A stretch of DNA of 63,249 bases, taken from NCBI RefSeq assembly GCF_000876205.1, contig NZ_AWTT01000004.1, positions 1-63,249 of the forward strand, read 5' to 3'. The notes below the pieces were generated by a model. That model worked only from the letters and a program-made list of their open reading frames with translations, had not been told where the DNA came from and made no database searches. A program made the translations under genes and the position numbers. Below, one piece after another: positions 35,498-44,035 of this stretch. Source of the DNA: Paucilactobacillus wasatchensis (GTDB lineage: Bacteria; Bacillota; Bacilli; Lactobacillales; Lactobacillaceae). Each line of letters begins with the position of its first letter. Within the stretch, counting starts at the first letter, position 1.

Positions 35498-36268
35498 TTG
35501 GAAAAAATAACATCAGTACATAATCAACATGTTAAGGATTGGAAAAAATTACAAACAAGAAAAGAACGTCAAAAAACCAATACCTATTTATTGGATGGCT
35601 GGCACTTAGTGAATGAAGCAATTGCTAGCCAGGTATCAATTTTAACGCTAATTGGAACGCAGGAACAATTTGAGTTGCATCCGGATATTTTAACACATGG
35701 GTTCGAAACGTATGAAGTTACTAAGGAAATTATGACAGATATCACTGATTCCGTCACGCCACAAGGAATTGCAGCTGTCGTTGAAAAGCCTAAGGATGAT
35801 TTAGAAATTCCGACGAAACTTACCGGTGCATGGCTATTGCTGGATCAGATTCAAGATCCAGGTAACATAGGTACAATGGTACGAACAGCGGATGCGGCTG
35901 GCTTTGTTGGTGTGGTTGCTGGTCGTAAAACAGCTGATCTATATTCGCCAAAAGTAGTTCGGTCAATGCAGGGCAGTCAATTTCATCTGCAGCTCCGACA
36001 AGGGAACCTATTTTCTTGGTTGAATCAGTTCAGACAAGCTGCGCTTCCTGTGTATGGCACAGAATTAAATCAGGATGCTAAGAGCTTTCGAGAGGTTGAA
36101 TCAGCTGATGATTTTGCTTTGATCATGGGTAATGAAGGTCATGGTATGCAGCCGGAATTATTACAGCAAACGACGCAAAATTTGTATATTCCAATGGCGG
36201 GTAAAGCGGAGTCATTGAATGTGGCCGTGAGCGCTGGCATCTTAATGTTTCAGTTAAAGCAAAAATAA
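35498..36268 (+). CDS. TrmH-family RNA methyltransferase (YsgA-like)
   Basis: A SpoU/TrmH knotted methyltransferase, probably modifying ribose 2'-O in rRNA or tRNA. The TTG at 35498 is chosen because GGAG is 8 bases before it and the GTG at 35489 directly abuts that site; this gives 256 residues beginning MEKITSVHNQHVKDW. Knot motifs are DQIQDPGNIGTMVRTADA, MGNEGHGM and IPMAGKAESLNVAVSAGI. In Bacillus the homologue ysgA lies upstream of pheS, and here pheS follows three genes later. The target nucleotide is unknown. Confidence 0.88.
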   Translation: MEKITSVHNQHVKDWKKLQTRKERQKTNTYLLDGWHLVNEAIASQVSILTLIGTQEQFELHPDILTHGFETYEVTKEIMTDITDSVTPQGIAAVVEKPKDDLEIPTKLTGAWLLLDQIQDPGNIGTMVRTADAAGFVGVVAGRKTADLYSPKVVRSMQGSQFHLQLRQGNLFSWLNQFRQAALPVYGTELNQDAKSFREVESADDFALIMGNEGHGMQPELLQQTTQNLYIPMAGKAESLNVAVSAGILMFQLKQK

Positions 36269-36335
36269 GCCAAATATTTTGCATTTTAGCTAAATGCGTG
36301 TATGATGTTGGAAGAATAATGAAAAGGGGCAATGT

Positions 36336-36839
36336 ATGAAGACAAACGCTTGGCGAGAAGATCAAGAGTATTTGACATTGGTAGGAGATTTGTTGGCGCA
36401 GCCGGCAGTTCAAAAATTGGCTAATTATACTCAACATCACCATTCAGATCGGTTGCAACACTCTATTGCTGTGTCATTTGATAGCTATGAATTAGCTAAA
36501 AAGATGCATTTAGATTATCAGAGTGTTGCCCGAGCAGGCTTGTTGCATGACTTGTTTTATTATGATTGGCGGACCACTAAATTTGATTTAGGTTCGCACG
36601 CATTCATTCACCCACGGGTGGCATTGCGTAATGCAGAAAAAATTACACCATTAAATGAAATGGAAAAAGATATTATTTTGAAACATATGTTTGGCGCAAC
36701 TTTAGCTTTACCGAAATATCGGGAGAGTCTGCTGGTTTCCTTGGTCGACGACTATGAAGCTGAGCATGAGTTTTTTGGTCCGGCTCGGCAAAAAGTTGAA
36801 GCATGGTACCGCAGAGTTAAAGTTCGGATGTCATTTTAA
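36336..36839 (+). CDS. HD-domain hydrolase
   Basis: A 167-residue protein of the HD superfamily. Metal ligands are seen in HHHSDRLQHS (near 35-44), LLHDLFYYDW (HD near residues 71-72) and HPRVALRNA. It is common in lactobacilli at this place; the substrate is unknown, though small HD proteins often act on nucleotides. AAAGGGGCAATGT precedes the ATG. Confidence 0.8.
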   Translation: MKTNAWREDQEYLTLVGDLLAQPAVQKLANYTQHHHSDRLQHSIAVSFDSYELAKKMHLDYQSVARAGLLHDLFYYDWRTTKFDLGSHAFIHPRVALRNAEKITPLNEMEKDIILKHMFGATLALPKYRESLLVSLVDDYEAEHEFFGPARQKVEAWYRRVKVRMSF

Positions 36840-36868
36840 TTATTCAATCACAGATGGGAGGGTGAAAG

Positions 36869-37207
36869 ATGGATCAAATGACAGTTAATCAGCCGTTAGA
36901 TAGTTTTACCCTTTGTCCAAAGTTTGAACAGACTTTTTCAATTTTGGGTAAAAAATGGAATGGATTGATCATTGAAGTTTTACTAAATGAGGGGACGTTA
37001 CGATTCAAAGATATCGTCACCAATGTGCCAAAATGTAGCGATCGTGTTCTAGTAGAGCGCTTGAAGGAATTAGAACAAGATGGCATTATTGCGAGAAATA
37101 CCTATGCTAAATCTGGTAAAGTAGACTATTCTTTAACGGATAAAGGATTAGAGCTGCGGTCAGTGATGGATGCAGTACACTCATGGGGAGACAAGTGGTT
37201 CGCATAA
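36869..37207 (+). CDS. HxlR-family transcriptional regulator
   Basis: A winged-helix DNA-binding protein of 112 residues with the HxlR core FSILGKKWNGLIIEVLL and DRVLVERLKELEQDGII. HxlR regulators respond to aldehydes, oxidants or drugs; the single Cys near residue 17 (TLCPKFEQ) and another near 60 (PKCSDRVL) could be redox sensors, but this is inference. GGGAGGGTGAAAG precedes the ATG. The regulated gene is not obvious, since the neighbours are pheS and an HD protein. Confidence 0.87.
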   Translation: MDQMTVNQPLDSFTLCPKFEQTFSILGKKWNGLIIEVLLNEGTLRFKDIVTNVPKCSDRVLVERLKELEQDGIIARNTYAKSGKVDYSLTDKGLELRSVMDAVHSWGDKWFA

Positions 37208-37214
37208 TTTGTAC

Positions 37215-37243
37215 TTGACCATGTCCAACTTATTAATTACAAT
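37215..37243 (+). promoter_or_regulatory. Promoter of pheST
   Basis: TTGACC, a 17-bp spacer and TACAAT form a good sigma-A promoter; the transcript would start near 37250, at the head of the T-box. Confidence 0.8.
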
Positions 37244-37249
37244 GAATTG

Positions 37250-37482
37250 TGTTAAAGACTTTGATGGAAATTAGTAGAGATATAGTTATTAACAGGAAGT
37301 TGTTGTCGTTGATTGAAAGCAACAATAATAATTAGTCTCGAATTTCACTTCCGGAGTCGATACTTAAACAGTATTCCGGTTGATAACCGTTAAGAATTAA
37401 CTTAAGTGTGTGTCTGTTTGGACACAAACTAGGGTGGTACCGCGATGCTTCGTCCCTTTTTACAGGGATGGAGCTTTTTTAT
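37250..37482 (+). promoter_or_regulatory. T-box leader of pheST (phenylalanine)
   Basis: An uncharged-tRNA sensing leader. The conserved T-box AGGGTGGTACCGCG is at 37431-37444. The terminator GATGCTTCGTCCC/GGGATGGAGC with a T-run follows at 37445-37482. In the specifier region the codon TTC (37344-37346), followed by A, matches Phe. Uncharged tRNA-Phe should stabilise the antiterminator and allow pheS transcription. The mechanism is established for the family. Confidence 0.93.
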
Positions 37483-37503
37483 TTGCAGAAAAGAGGAGAA
37501 ATA

Positions 37504-38550
37504 ATGGGACTAAAAGATAAATTAGATCAATTACGGCAACAGGGATTGACTGAAGTCAAAGCCAGCTCTGATTTGAATAAAATTAATGATATTCGAGTTA
37601 AAATGCTGGGCAAAAAAGGACCAATCACTGAAGTTTTACGTGGTATGCGTGAGCTCAGCGCGGAAGAACGTCCCAAAATTGGTCAATTTGCTAACGAAGT
37701 GCGTGATGATTTAACCAATGCCATCGAAGCCAAGCGCAGTGAGTTAGAGCAAGCTAAAATTAATGCGCAGTTGGAACATGAAAAGCTGGATGTAACTTTA
37801 CCAGGAAATACAGTTCCACAAGGACAACCACATGTGATCCAACAAATTATTGATCAATTAGTTGATCTGTTTATTGGAATGGGCTATGAAGTTGCGATCG
37901 GTGATGAAGTTGAAGAAGATCACTATAATTTTGAAATGTTAAATCTACCTAAGGATCACCCGGCACGTGATATGCAGGATACATTTTATGTAACACCAGA
38001 AATCCTAATGCGAACACAAACATCGCCAATGCAAGCTCGAATGTTAGAGCAACATGACTTTACAAAAGGGCCGTTGAAAATGGTCTCGCCTGGTAAAGTT
38101 TATCGTCGTGACACAGATGATGCCACCCACAGTCATCAATTCCATCAAGTTGAAGGAATGGTAATCGGCAAACACATTACGATGGCTGATTTAAAAGGGA
38201 CGCTTGAAGTAGTTGCTCAAGAATTATTTGGTGACGAATTAGATGTACGGTTGCGTCCCAGTTATTTTCCATTTACGGAACCATCTGTTGAGGCGGATAT
38301 CACGTGTTTTAATTGTCATGGACGTGGTTGTGCAATCTGTAAGCAAACTGGCTGGATTGAAGTGCTAGGTGCTGGGATGACCCATCCCAATGTCCTGAAA
38401 ATGGCGAGCGTAGATCCTGAAGTATATGGTGGTTTTGCTTTTGGTCTTGGTCCAGATCGGTTCGCAATGCTGAAATATGGTGTTGAAGACATTCGTGATT
38501 TCTACCAAAATGACGTACGCTTTTTGACTCAATTTAACCAGAAAGGATAG
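37504..38550 (+). CDS. pheS: Phenylalanine--tRNA ligase alpha subunit
   Basis: The catalytic subunit of PheRS. The ATG at 37504 follows AGAGGAGAAATA and gives 348 residues; a longer in-frame reading would begin inside the T-box terminator. Class II motifs are present: [19 protein letters not shown] (motif 2 region) and [17 protein letters not shown] (motif 3). A four-cysteine cluster (CFNC and CAIC) is present near residues 263-274. It is followed after 12 bases by pheT. Confidence 0.97.
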   Translation: MGLKDKLDQLRQQGLTEVKASSDLNKINDIRVKMLGKKGPITEVLRGMRELSAEERPKIGQFANEVRDDLTNAIEAKRSELEQAKINAQLEHEKLDVTLPGNTVPQGQPHVIQQIIDQLVDLFIGMGYEVAIGDEVEEDHYNFEMLNLPKDHPARDMQDTFYVTPEILMRTQTSPMQARMLEQHDFTKGPLKMVSPGKVYRRDTDDATHSHQFHQVEGMVIGKHITMADLKGTLEVVAQELFGDELDVRLRPSYFPFTEPSVEADITCFNCHGRGCAICKQTGWIEVLGAGMTHPNVLKMASVDPEVYGGFAFGLGPDRFAMLKYGVEDIRDFYQNDVRFLTQFNQKG

Positions 38551-38562
38551 GCTGAATACATT

Positions 38563-40980
38563 ATGAAAGTTTCATACCAATGGTTACAAGAATACCTTGA
38601 TTTACCAGAAAAACCTGCTGATTTGGCTGAGCGAATTGCACGAATATCTGTTGATATTAATGATGTTTATTCTCCCAGTGATGGCCTGACCAAGCTTGTT
38701 GTAGGCCACGTCGACAGCATCAAACCGCACCCAGATTCTGATCATCTCACTCTTTGTCAGGTTAATATTGGTACGGCAGATGACGTTCAGATTGTGTGTG
38801 GGGCACCTAATATTGCTGCCGCTAAAAACGTCATTGTAGCATTACCCGGAGCACGAATTGGTAACAATATTAAAATTAAACGGAGTAAAATGCGGGGTGA
38901 ATTGTCTGAAGGGATGATTTGTGCGCTCCAAGAAATTGGGTTTGGTGAACAAATTGCGCCAAAGGCCTATGAAGAGGGTATTTGGTTCTTACCTGCTGAA
39001 GCAACCCCTGGTGAACCAGTGTTTCCATATTTAGGTATGGATGATACGATTATTGATACGGATGTCACGCCTAATCGTGGCGATATGTTTAGCATGTTAG
39101 GCAATGTGAATGACATTGCTGCTTTTTATGGACTAACCTCCAAGTTTAAACCCTTATTAGTGCAAGAAAGTGCTGATCAGCAAACGGCAGATTTGGTTAG
39201 TGTCCAAATTGATGACAAAAAAATTGCCCCAACATATAAAATGCGTGTTATCTCAGATGTTCAAATTAAAGATAGTCCCTTGTGGCTTCAAATTCGACTC
39301 TGGAATGCGGGCATTCGGCCAATTAACAATGTGGTGGATGTTACTAATTATATTTTACTAAAATATGGACAACCACTGCACAGTTTTGACTATGACAAAC
39401 TGCCAGCAAAAAATATTGGGGTTCGATTTGCTCAGCAAGATGAACCATTTGTTACTTTAGATGAAAACAAACGTGATTTAAGTTCAGATGATGTTGTTGT
39501 TACAGCCGGCGACCACCCAGTTGCCTTAGCTGGAACAATGGGCGGGTTGGAAACTGCAATTAGCAATCAGACTACAAGTGTGGCACTCGAATCTGCTATT
39601 TTTGACCCGGTCTTAATTCGGAAACAGGCGCGACGTCATGATTTACACAGTGAATCATCATCTCGCTTTGAGCGGGGGATTAATCCGGAAACTAGTGAAA
39701 TAGCGCTCAACGAAGCAGCTCAATTGATTGCTCAGTTAGGCACTGGTAAAGTAGCAACCGGGATCGTTACTGGCAGCCAGAAGCCGGCGACACCAATCGA
39801 AATTTCACTGACATTGGCAAGAATTAACCACGTGTTGGGAACTGAGTTATCAGCAGTTGAAGTCCAAGATATCTTTGAACGTTTGGCTTTTAAGTGCATT
39901 AACAATGATGATACATTTCTTGTGAGCGTACCAGCACGACGGTGGGATATCAGCATCGAAGCTGATTTGTTGGAAGAAATTGCTCGGATTTATGGTTATG
40001 ACAAAATACCATCAACGTTGCCAGCACAAACAAGCAACATTGGTGGACTGAGCCAACAACAAAAATGGGTGCGTGCTTCCAGACATGTGTTAGAGGGACT
40101 TGGTCTCAATCAGGCCATTAGTTATTCTCTGACGACGGTGACAGAGGCACAACAATTCGAAATAAAACGCCATGCCACACCGATGGAATTGGATTATCCA
40201 ATGAGTCAAGATCATGTGGCTACTCGAATGAGCCTTATTAGTGGTTTATTAACGGATCTTGCTTATAATACGGCCAGAAAACAAGTTGATGTTAGTTTGT
40301 ATGAACAAGGACGTATTTTTGTTCCGGTCGGTAAAAACAAGCGACCGCAGGAACAAGAGCATATCGCTGGAGCCATTACAGGTCAATTTAGTGCTAAGAC
40401 ATGGCACCACGAGGCTCAAATGGCTGATTTCTATCTCATTAAGGGAATTGTCGCGCAGTATTTGGCCAATATGGCAGTTAAAAACGCAGTGTCATATGTA
40501 GCTAGTAATGAACGTTCTGAAATGCACCCAGGAAGAACAGCAAATATTTTTGTTGGTGAAACTTTGGTTGGGTACGTTGGCCAGATTCATCCTCAGACGG
40601 CAAAGCAATACAAAATTGGCGCAACGTACGTGTTTGAACTCAACCTTGATAAAATCATGGCGGAACCAAAGAAGCCACGTCATTACCAGATGATTAGCAA
40701 ATATCCGACAATAACACGTGACATTGCGTTGTTAGTCGATGAGAATATTACGAATGAATCAATTTTAGATGTGATTAATGATAAGGGTGGCGCATATTTG
40801 ACTGATGTGACATTGTTCGATGTTTATGAAGGTAGTCACCTGCCAGCGCATAAAAAGTCGCTCGCTTATACACTGACTTACCAAGATAAAGAGGGAACAC
40901 TGGTTGAAGAAAAGGTCAATCAAGCTTTTGATAAGGTAATCAAACAGTTAATGGATAAATTGAACGTGGAAGTTAGATAA
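38563..40980 (+). CDS. pheT: Phenylalanine--tRNA ligase beta subunit
   Basis: The editing and tRNA-binding subunit, 805 residues. The N-terminal B1/EMAP OB-fold has HPDSDHLTLCQVNIG and QIVCGAPNI near residues 55-90. The B3/B4 editing module and B5 domains follow, and a C-terminal ferredoxin-like anticodon-binding domain closes the chain (from about residue 710). Its length is standard for lactobacilli. It is co-transcribed with pheS under T-box control. Confidence 0.97.
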   Translation: MKVSYQWLQEYLDLPEKPADLAERIARISVDINDVYSPSDGLTKLVVGHVDSIKPHPDSDHLTLCQVNIGTADDVQIVCGAPNIAAAKNVIVALPGARIGNNIKIKRSKMRGELSEGMICALQEIGFGEQIAPKAYEEGIWFLPAEATPGEPVFPYLGMDDTIIDTDVTPNRGDMFSMLGNVNDIAAFYGLTSKFKPLLVQESADQQTADLVSVQIDDKKIAPTYKMRVISDVQIKDSPLWLQIRLWNAGIRPINNVVDVTNYILLKYGQPLHSFDYDKLPAKNIGVRFAQQDEPFVTLDENKRDLSSDDVVVTAGDHPVALAGTMGGLETAISNQTTSVALESAIFDPVLIRKQARRHDLHSESSSRFERGINPETSEIALNEAAQLIAQLGTGKVATGIVTGSQKPATPIEISLTLARINHVLGTELSAVEVQDIFERLAFKCINNDDTFLVSVPARRWDISIEADLLEEIARIYGYDKIPSTLPAQTSNIGGLSQQQKWVRASRHVLEGLGLNQAISYSLTTVTEAQQFEIKRHATPMELDYPMSQDHVATRMSLISGLLTDLAYNTARKQVDVSLYEQGRIFVPVGKNKRPQEQEHIAGAITGQFSAKTWHHEAQMADFYLIKGIVAQYLANMAVKNAVSYVASNERSEMHPGRTANIFVGETLVGYVGQIHPQTAKQYKIGATYVFELNLDKIMAEPKKPRHYQMISKYPTITRDIALLVDENITNESILDVINDKGGAYLTDVTLFDVYEGSHLPAHKKSLAYTLTYQDKEGTLVEEKVNQAFDKVIKQLMDKLNVEVR

Positions 40981-40987
40981 ATAATTC

Positions 40988-41036
40988 GGCGAGGAGCTGG
41001 ACAAAAACTCTGTTTTTGCTTCAGCCTCGCTTTATT
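40988..41036 (+). terminator. Probable terminator after pheT
   Basis: GCGAGG pairs with CCTCGC around an inner A/T-rich hairpin, followed by TTTATTTG. Confidence 0.65.
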
Positions 41037-41108
41037 TGCAGAATCCTATTTTTCTCACTCTTTTTGGTAAAGTTTGAGATTTAGTATATGCAATGCGGTA
41101 TTTTTTAG

Positions 41109-41114
41109 TATAAT
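41109..41114 (+). promoter_or_regulatory. -10 element of the mltG operon
   Basis: A perfect TATAAT; no clear -35 is seen. It places the transcript start downstream of an ATG at 41113, which excludes that codon as the start. Confidence 0.55.
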
Positions 41115-41148
41115 GGACAGGATATTAAAAAATAGGGTGGAAACTAAG

Positions 41149-42255
41149 TTGAACAATAATGAAGTGCATGATAAACAAAAGAAAAAATCAAAAAAATATT
41201 GGTGGATTGCGGGTATTGTGGTTGTTATACTGGCAGTTTTTGGTGGTGCCAAGTTTTATTTTGATTCGTCAATGAAACCAGTCAATCCCGATAGTTCTAA
41301 AACTGTTCAGGTTAAAATTCCGTTAGGCGCGACAAATAAAAAGATCAGCCAAATTTTAGCTAAGAAGAAGCTAGTTAAAAGTGCGTTTGTGTTTAACTAT
41401 TATACTAAAACACAAAAGAAAGCTGAATTTAAAGCGGGATATTACTCGTTGCGTTCATCTATGAATGTCAAAACAATTGTTAAAATTCTAAAGCAGGGCG
41501 GTTCAACTACCGCTGTGTCGGGATTAAAAGGGAAAGTTTTAATTCAGGAAGGTCAAACAATTGACCAGATTGCTGCAACGGTCCAAAAACAAACTAAATA
41601 TTCCTCCAAGAGTTTCTTGAAATTGATGAAAAATGAAAGTTATTTGGATGGCTTAGCTAAAAAATATCCCAAGTTACTAACATCTGCAATGAGCGCTCAG
41701 AATGTGCGATATCGTCTGGAAGGCTACCTTTTCCCAGCCACCTATGATGTATCACACATCAAGAGCTTAAAGTCATTAGTTAATCAAATGGTTGCAGCTG
41801 AAAACCAGCAAATGAAGCCATACTATCAAACCATTACCAAAAAGCATCTCAGTGTACAAGAAGTTTTGACTTTAGCCTCGTTAGTTGAACGTGAAGGTGT
41901 TTCTAATTCTGATCGCAAAAAGATTGCTGGTGTGTTCTTCAATCGAATTGCTGCCCAGATGCCGCTCCAATCAGATATTTCGGTCATGTATGCACTTAAT
42001 ACACATAAAAAGAACCTGACTTATAAGGATTTGAAAGTAGATTCACCATATAATCTGTATACTAACAAGGGCTATGGACCCGGTCCATTTAACAGCCCGG
42101 GAATTCAATCGGTTAAAGCCGTATTGAAGCCTAGTCAACAAAGCAAAAAGTACTTGTATTTTGTTGCTAATATGAAGACGGGAAAAGTATATTATTCAAA
42201 AACATATGCTCAACATCAGAAAATAACAGCTAAAATTGCCAAGGATAATAAATAA
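41149..42255 (+). CDS. mltG: Endolytic transglycosylase MltG
   Basis: Cleaves nascent glycan strands and sets peptidoglycan chain length. The start is TTG at 41149, nine bases after AGGGTGG; in-frame ATGs further upstream lie at or before the promoter -10. The 368-residue protein has a short basic cytoplasmic N-terminus, one membrane segment (about 18-38), a LysM-like region and the YceG catalytic domain with LASLVEREG (catalytic Glu near residue 248) and PYNLYTNKGYGPGPFNSPG. It lies before udk and greA as in Bacillus. Confidence 0.92.
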   Translation: MNNNEVHDKQKKKSKKYWWIAGIVVVILAVFGGAKFYFDSSMKPVNPDSSKTVQVKIPLGATNKKISQILAKKKLVKSAFVFNYYTKTQKKAEFKAGYYSLRSSMNVKTIVKILKQGGSTTAVSGLKGKVLIQEGQTIDQIAATVQKQTKYSSKSFLKLMKNESYLDGLAKKYPKLLTSAMSAQNVRYRLEGYLFPATYDVSHIKSLKSLVNQMVAAENQQMKPYYQTITKKHLSVQEVLTLASLVEREGVSNSDRKKIAGVFFNRIAAQMPLQSDISVMYALNTHKKNLTYKDLKVDSPYNLYTNKGYGPGPFNSPGIQSVKAVLKPSQQSKKYLYFVANMKTGKVYYSKTYAQHQKITAKIAKDNK

Positions 42256-42271
42256 GGCATAGGTTAAGGGG

Positions 42272-42943
42272 ATGCAGTTAAGTTTGAATGCAAAAGTAAA
42301 ACGACCAATTATTATTGGTGTCACAGGCGGATCAGGTAGTGGTAAAACCACTGTTAGTCAGGCAATATACAAGCAATTGGCCGGTAAGTCAATTATGATT
42401 TTACAACAAGACACGTATTACAATGATCAAACAGAAATGACAATGGCAGAGCGGCAAGCAGTTAATTATGATCATCCACTGGCATTTGATACGGATCTGT
42501 TAATCAGTGACTTAAAAAAGTTGTTGCACAATCATGCAATTGAAATGCCTGTGTATAATTATGCGGAATTTACACGCTCTTCTGAAACTATTTTGACTCA
42601 ACCACGTGACGTGATTATCTTAGAAGGGATTTTAATTTTAGACGATCAAAGATTGCGTGATTTGATGGATATCAAGGTATTTGTTGACACTGATGATGAT
42701 ATCCGCATTATTCGGCGAATTCAACGTGATATGCAAGAGCGTGGCCGTTCTTTGCAGTCGGTAATTGATCAATATTTGGCAACGGTGAAACCGATGTATC
42801 ACCAATTTGTTGAGCCAACTAAACGATATGCAGATATTATTGTGCCAGAGGGTGGTCAAAACACTGTTGCGATTGATTTATTAACTACCAAAGTTAGGGA
42901 TATTTTAACCAAAAAGGGTCATCAGGAACTGATGGCTGATTAG
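42272..42943 (+). CDS. udk: Uridine kinase
   Basis: Phosphorylates uridine and cytidine in pyrimidine salvage. The P-loop [13 protein letters not shown] is near residues 16-28. The motifs LQQDTYYND and [12 protein letters not shown] are present. The 223-residue protein is about 12 residues longer than usual, with an N-terminal lead [12 protein letters not shown] before the first strand. GGTTAAGGGG precedes the ATG. It is 16 bases after mltG. Confidence 0.95.
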   Translation: MQLSLNAKVKRPIIIGVTGGSGSGKTTVSQAIYKQLAGKSIMILQQDTYYNDQTEMTMAERQAVNYDHPLAFDTDLLISDLKKLLHNHAIEMPVYNYAEFTRSSETILTQPRDVIILEGILILDDQRLRDLMDIKVFVDTDDDIRIIRRIQRDMQERGRSLQSVIDQYLATVKPMYHQFVEPTKRYADIIVPEGGQNTVAIDLLTTKVRDILTKKGHQELMAD

Positions 42944-43037
42944 TTAGTTACTAATTAACTAGGATTGTGGTTTACAATCGAGTACGTTCGTGTTACTGTT
43001 TTGACTGTCGTATTAAAAATTTATATCGAGGTGCATT

Positions 43038-43514
43038 ATGGCGGAAGAAAAAACATACCCTCTGACCGCAGAGGGCAAACAGCAAAAAGAAAAAGAGCTT
43101 GAAACTTTAAAAACTAAAACACGTCCTGAAATTATTGAACGAATCAAAATTGCACGGAGCTTTGGTGATTTGTCAGAAAATTCAGAATATGAATCTGCTA
43201 AAGATGAACAAGCGTTTATCGAAGGTCAAATTAGTAAAATTGAACATATTTTGCAAAATGTTGAAATTATTGATGACACTGCAGTCGCCAAGGATGAAGT
43301 TTCACTTGGACGGACGATCACTTTTAAAGAATTGCCAGATGAAGACCCAGAAACATATACAATAGTGGGTGAGTCTGAGGCTGATCCAATGACCGGGAAG
43401 ATTTCTAATGAATCACCAATTGCAGCTGGTTTATTGGGCCACAAATTAAATGATGAAGTCACAATTAAAATTCCAAGTGGTGAAATGAAAGTTAAAATTA
43501 TTTCGGTTGAATAA
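43038..43514 (+). CDS. greA: Transcription elongation factor GreA
   Basis: Rescues backtracked RNA polymerase by stimulating transcript cleavage. The 158-residue protein has an N-terminal coiled coil with [20 protein letters not shown] (acidic tip near residue 45) and a C-terminal globular FKBP-like domain. CGAGGTGCATT precedes the ATG. Its place after udk matches Bacillus. Confidence 0.96.
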   Translation: MAEEKTYPLTAEGKQQKEKELETLKTKTRPEIIERIKIARSFGDLSENSEYESAKDEQAFIEGQISKIEHILQNVEIIDDTAVAKDEVSLGRTITFKELPDEDPETYTIVGESEADPMTGKISNESPIAAGLLGHKLNDEVTIKIPSGEMKVKIISVE

Positions 43515-43518
43515 GCTA

Positions 43519-43562
43519 ACGGGAGCTAGATGCGAATTAAGCATTTACTTCCCGTTTTTTTT
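43519..43562 (+). terminator. Terminator after greA
   Basis: ACGGGAG plus a second short stem pairs with CTTCCCGT and ends in eight T bases. Confidence 0.82.
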
Positions 43563-43637
43563 ATTCCTGTGGTAAAATTGATTTCATAAATTATAAATGT
43601 AAACGGGTACATGCCTAAAACGAAGGGAAGCAATTAG

Positions 43638-43943
43638 ATGCAATTAACGGTTACTGATCGTGCTAGTCAGTGGTTTCAAGATGAAATGGGATTAACTAAA
43701 GGAAATGGGGTCCGCTTTTTTGGTAAAGTTTATGGCAAAACACCTGTCCATGATGGGTTTTCGCTCGGAATGGCTCGTGATGATCATCCCCTTAGTCCGG
43801 TTGTAGACACCGTCAAAGATGGAATTCATTACTTTGTTGATGGCCAGGATGAGTGGTTCTTTAAAGGCCTGGATTTTGGAGTTGACTATGATACTAAAAC
43901 TGACGGACCCAAATATCAGTACACACCAAATAATGAATTGTAA
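43638..43943 (+). CDS. HesB/YneR-family protein without cysteines
   Basis: A 101-residue protein of the HesB/IscA-like fold (YneR group). It has the GVRFFGKVYG and DGFSLGMARDDH segments of the family in lactobacilli. There is no cysteine anywhere in the protein, so it cannot be a classical Fe-S scaffold. The function of this branch is unknown. The start follows GAAGGGAAGCAATT. It is convergent with yfhO. Confidence 0.82.
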   Translation: MQLTVTDRASQWFQDEMGLTKGNGVRFFGKVYGKTPVHDGFSLGMARDDHPLSPVVDTVKDGIHYFVDGQDEWFFKGLDFGVDYDTKTDGPKYQYTPNNEL

Positions 43944-43958
43944 AACAACAGCTTTCTA

Positions 43959-44019
43959 AAATAACCTAGGATTAATTCAGGAAAAAGTTAATTATTTCTG
44001 AATTAATCCTAGGTTATTT
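43959..44019. terminator. Perfect 22-bp inverted repeat between convergent genes
   Basis: AAATAACCTAGGATTAATTCAG (paired part 43959-43980) is the exact complement of 43998-44019, with a 17-base loop. It lies between the HesB-like gene and yfhO and probably terminates both, although neither side has a clean T-run directly after the stem. Confidence 0.65.
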
Positions 44020-44035
44020 ATTGGCTATTTTTCTG

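Noticed and set aside
37408-37503. N-terminal extension of PheS
   Set aside because: The in-frame codons lie in the T-box antiterminator and terminator; AGAGGAG directly before 37504 and family length fix the start there.
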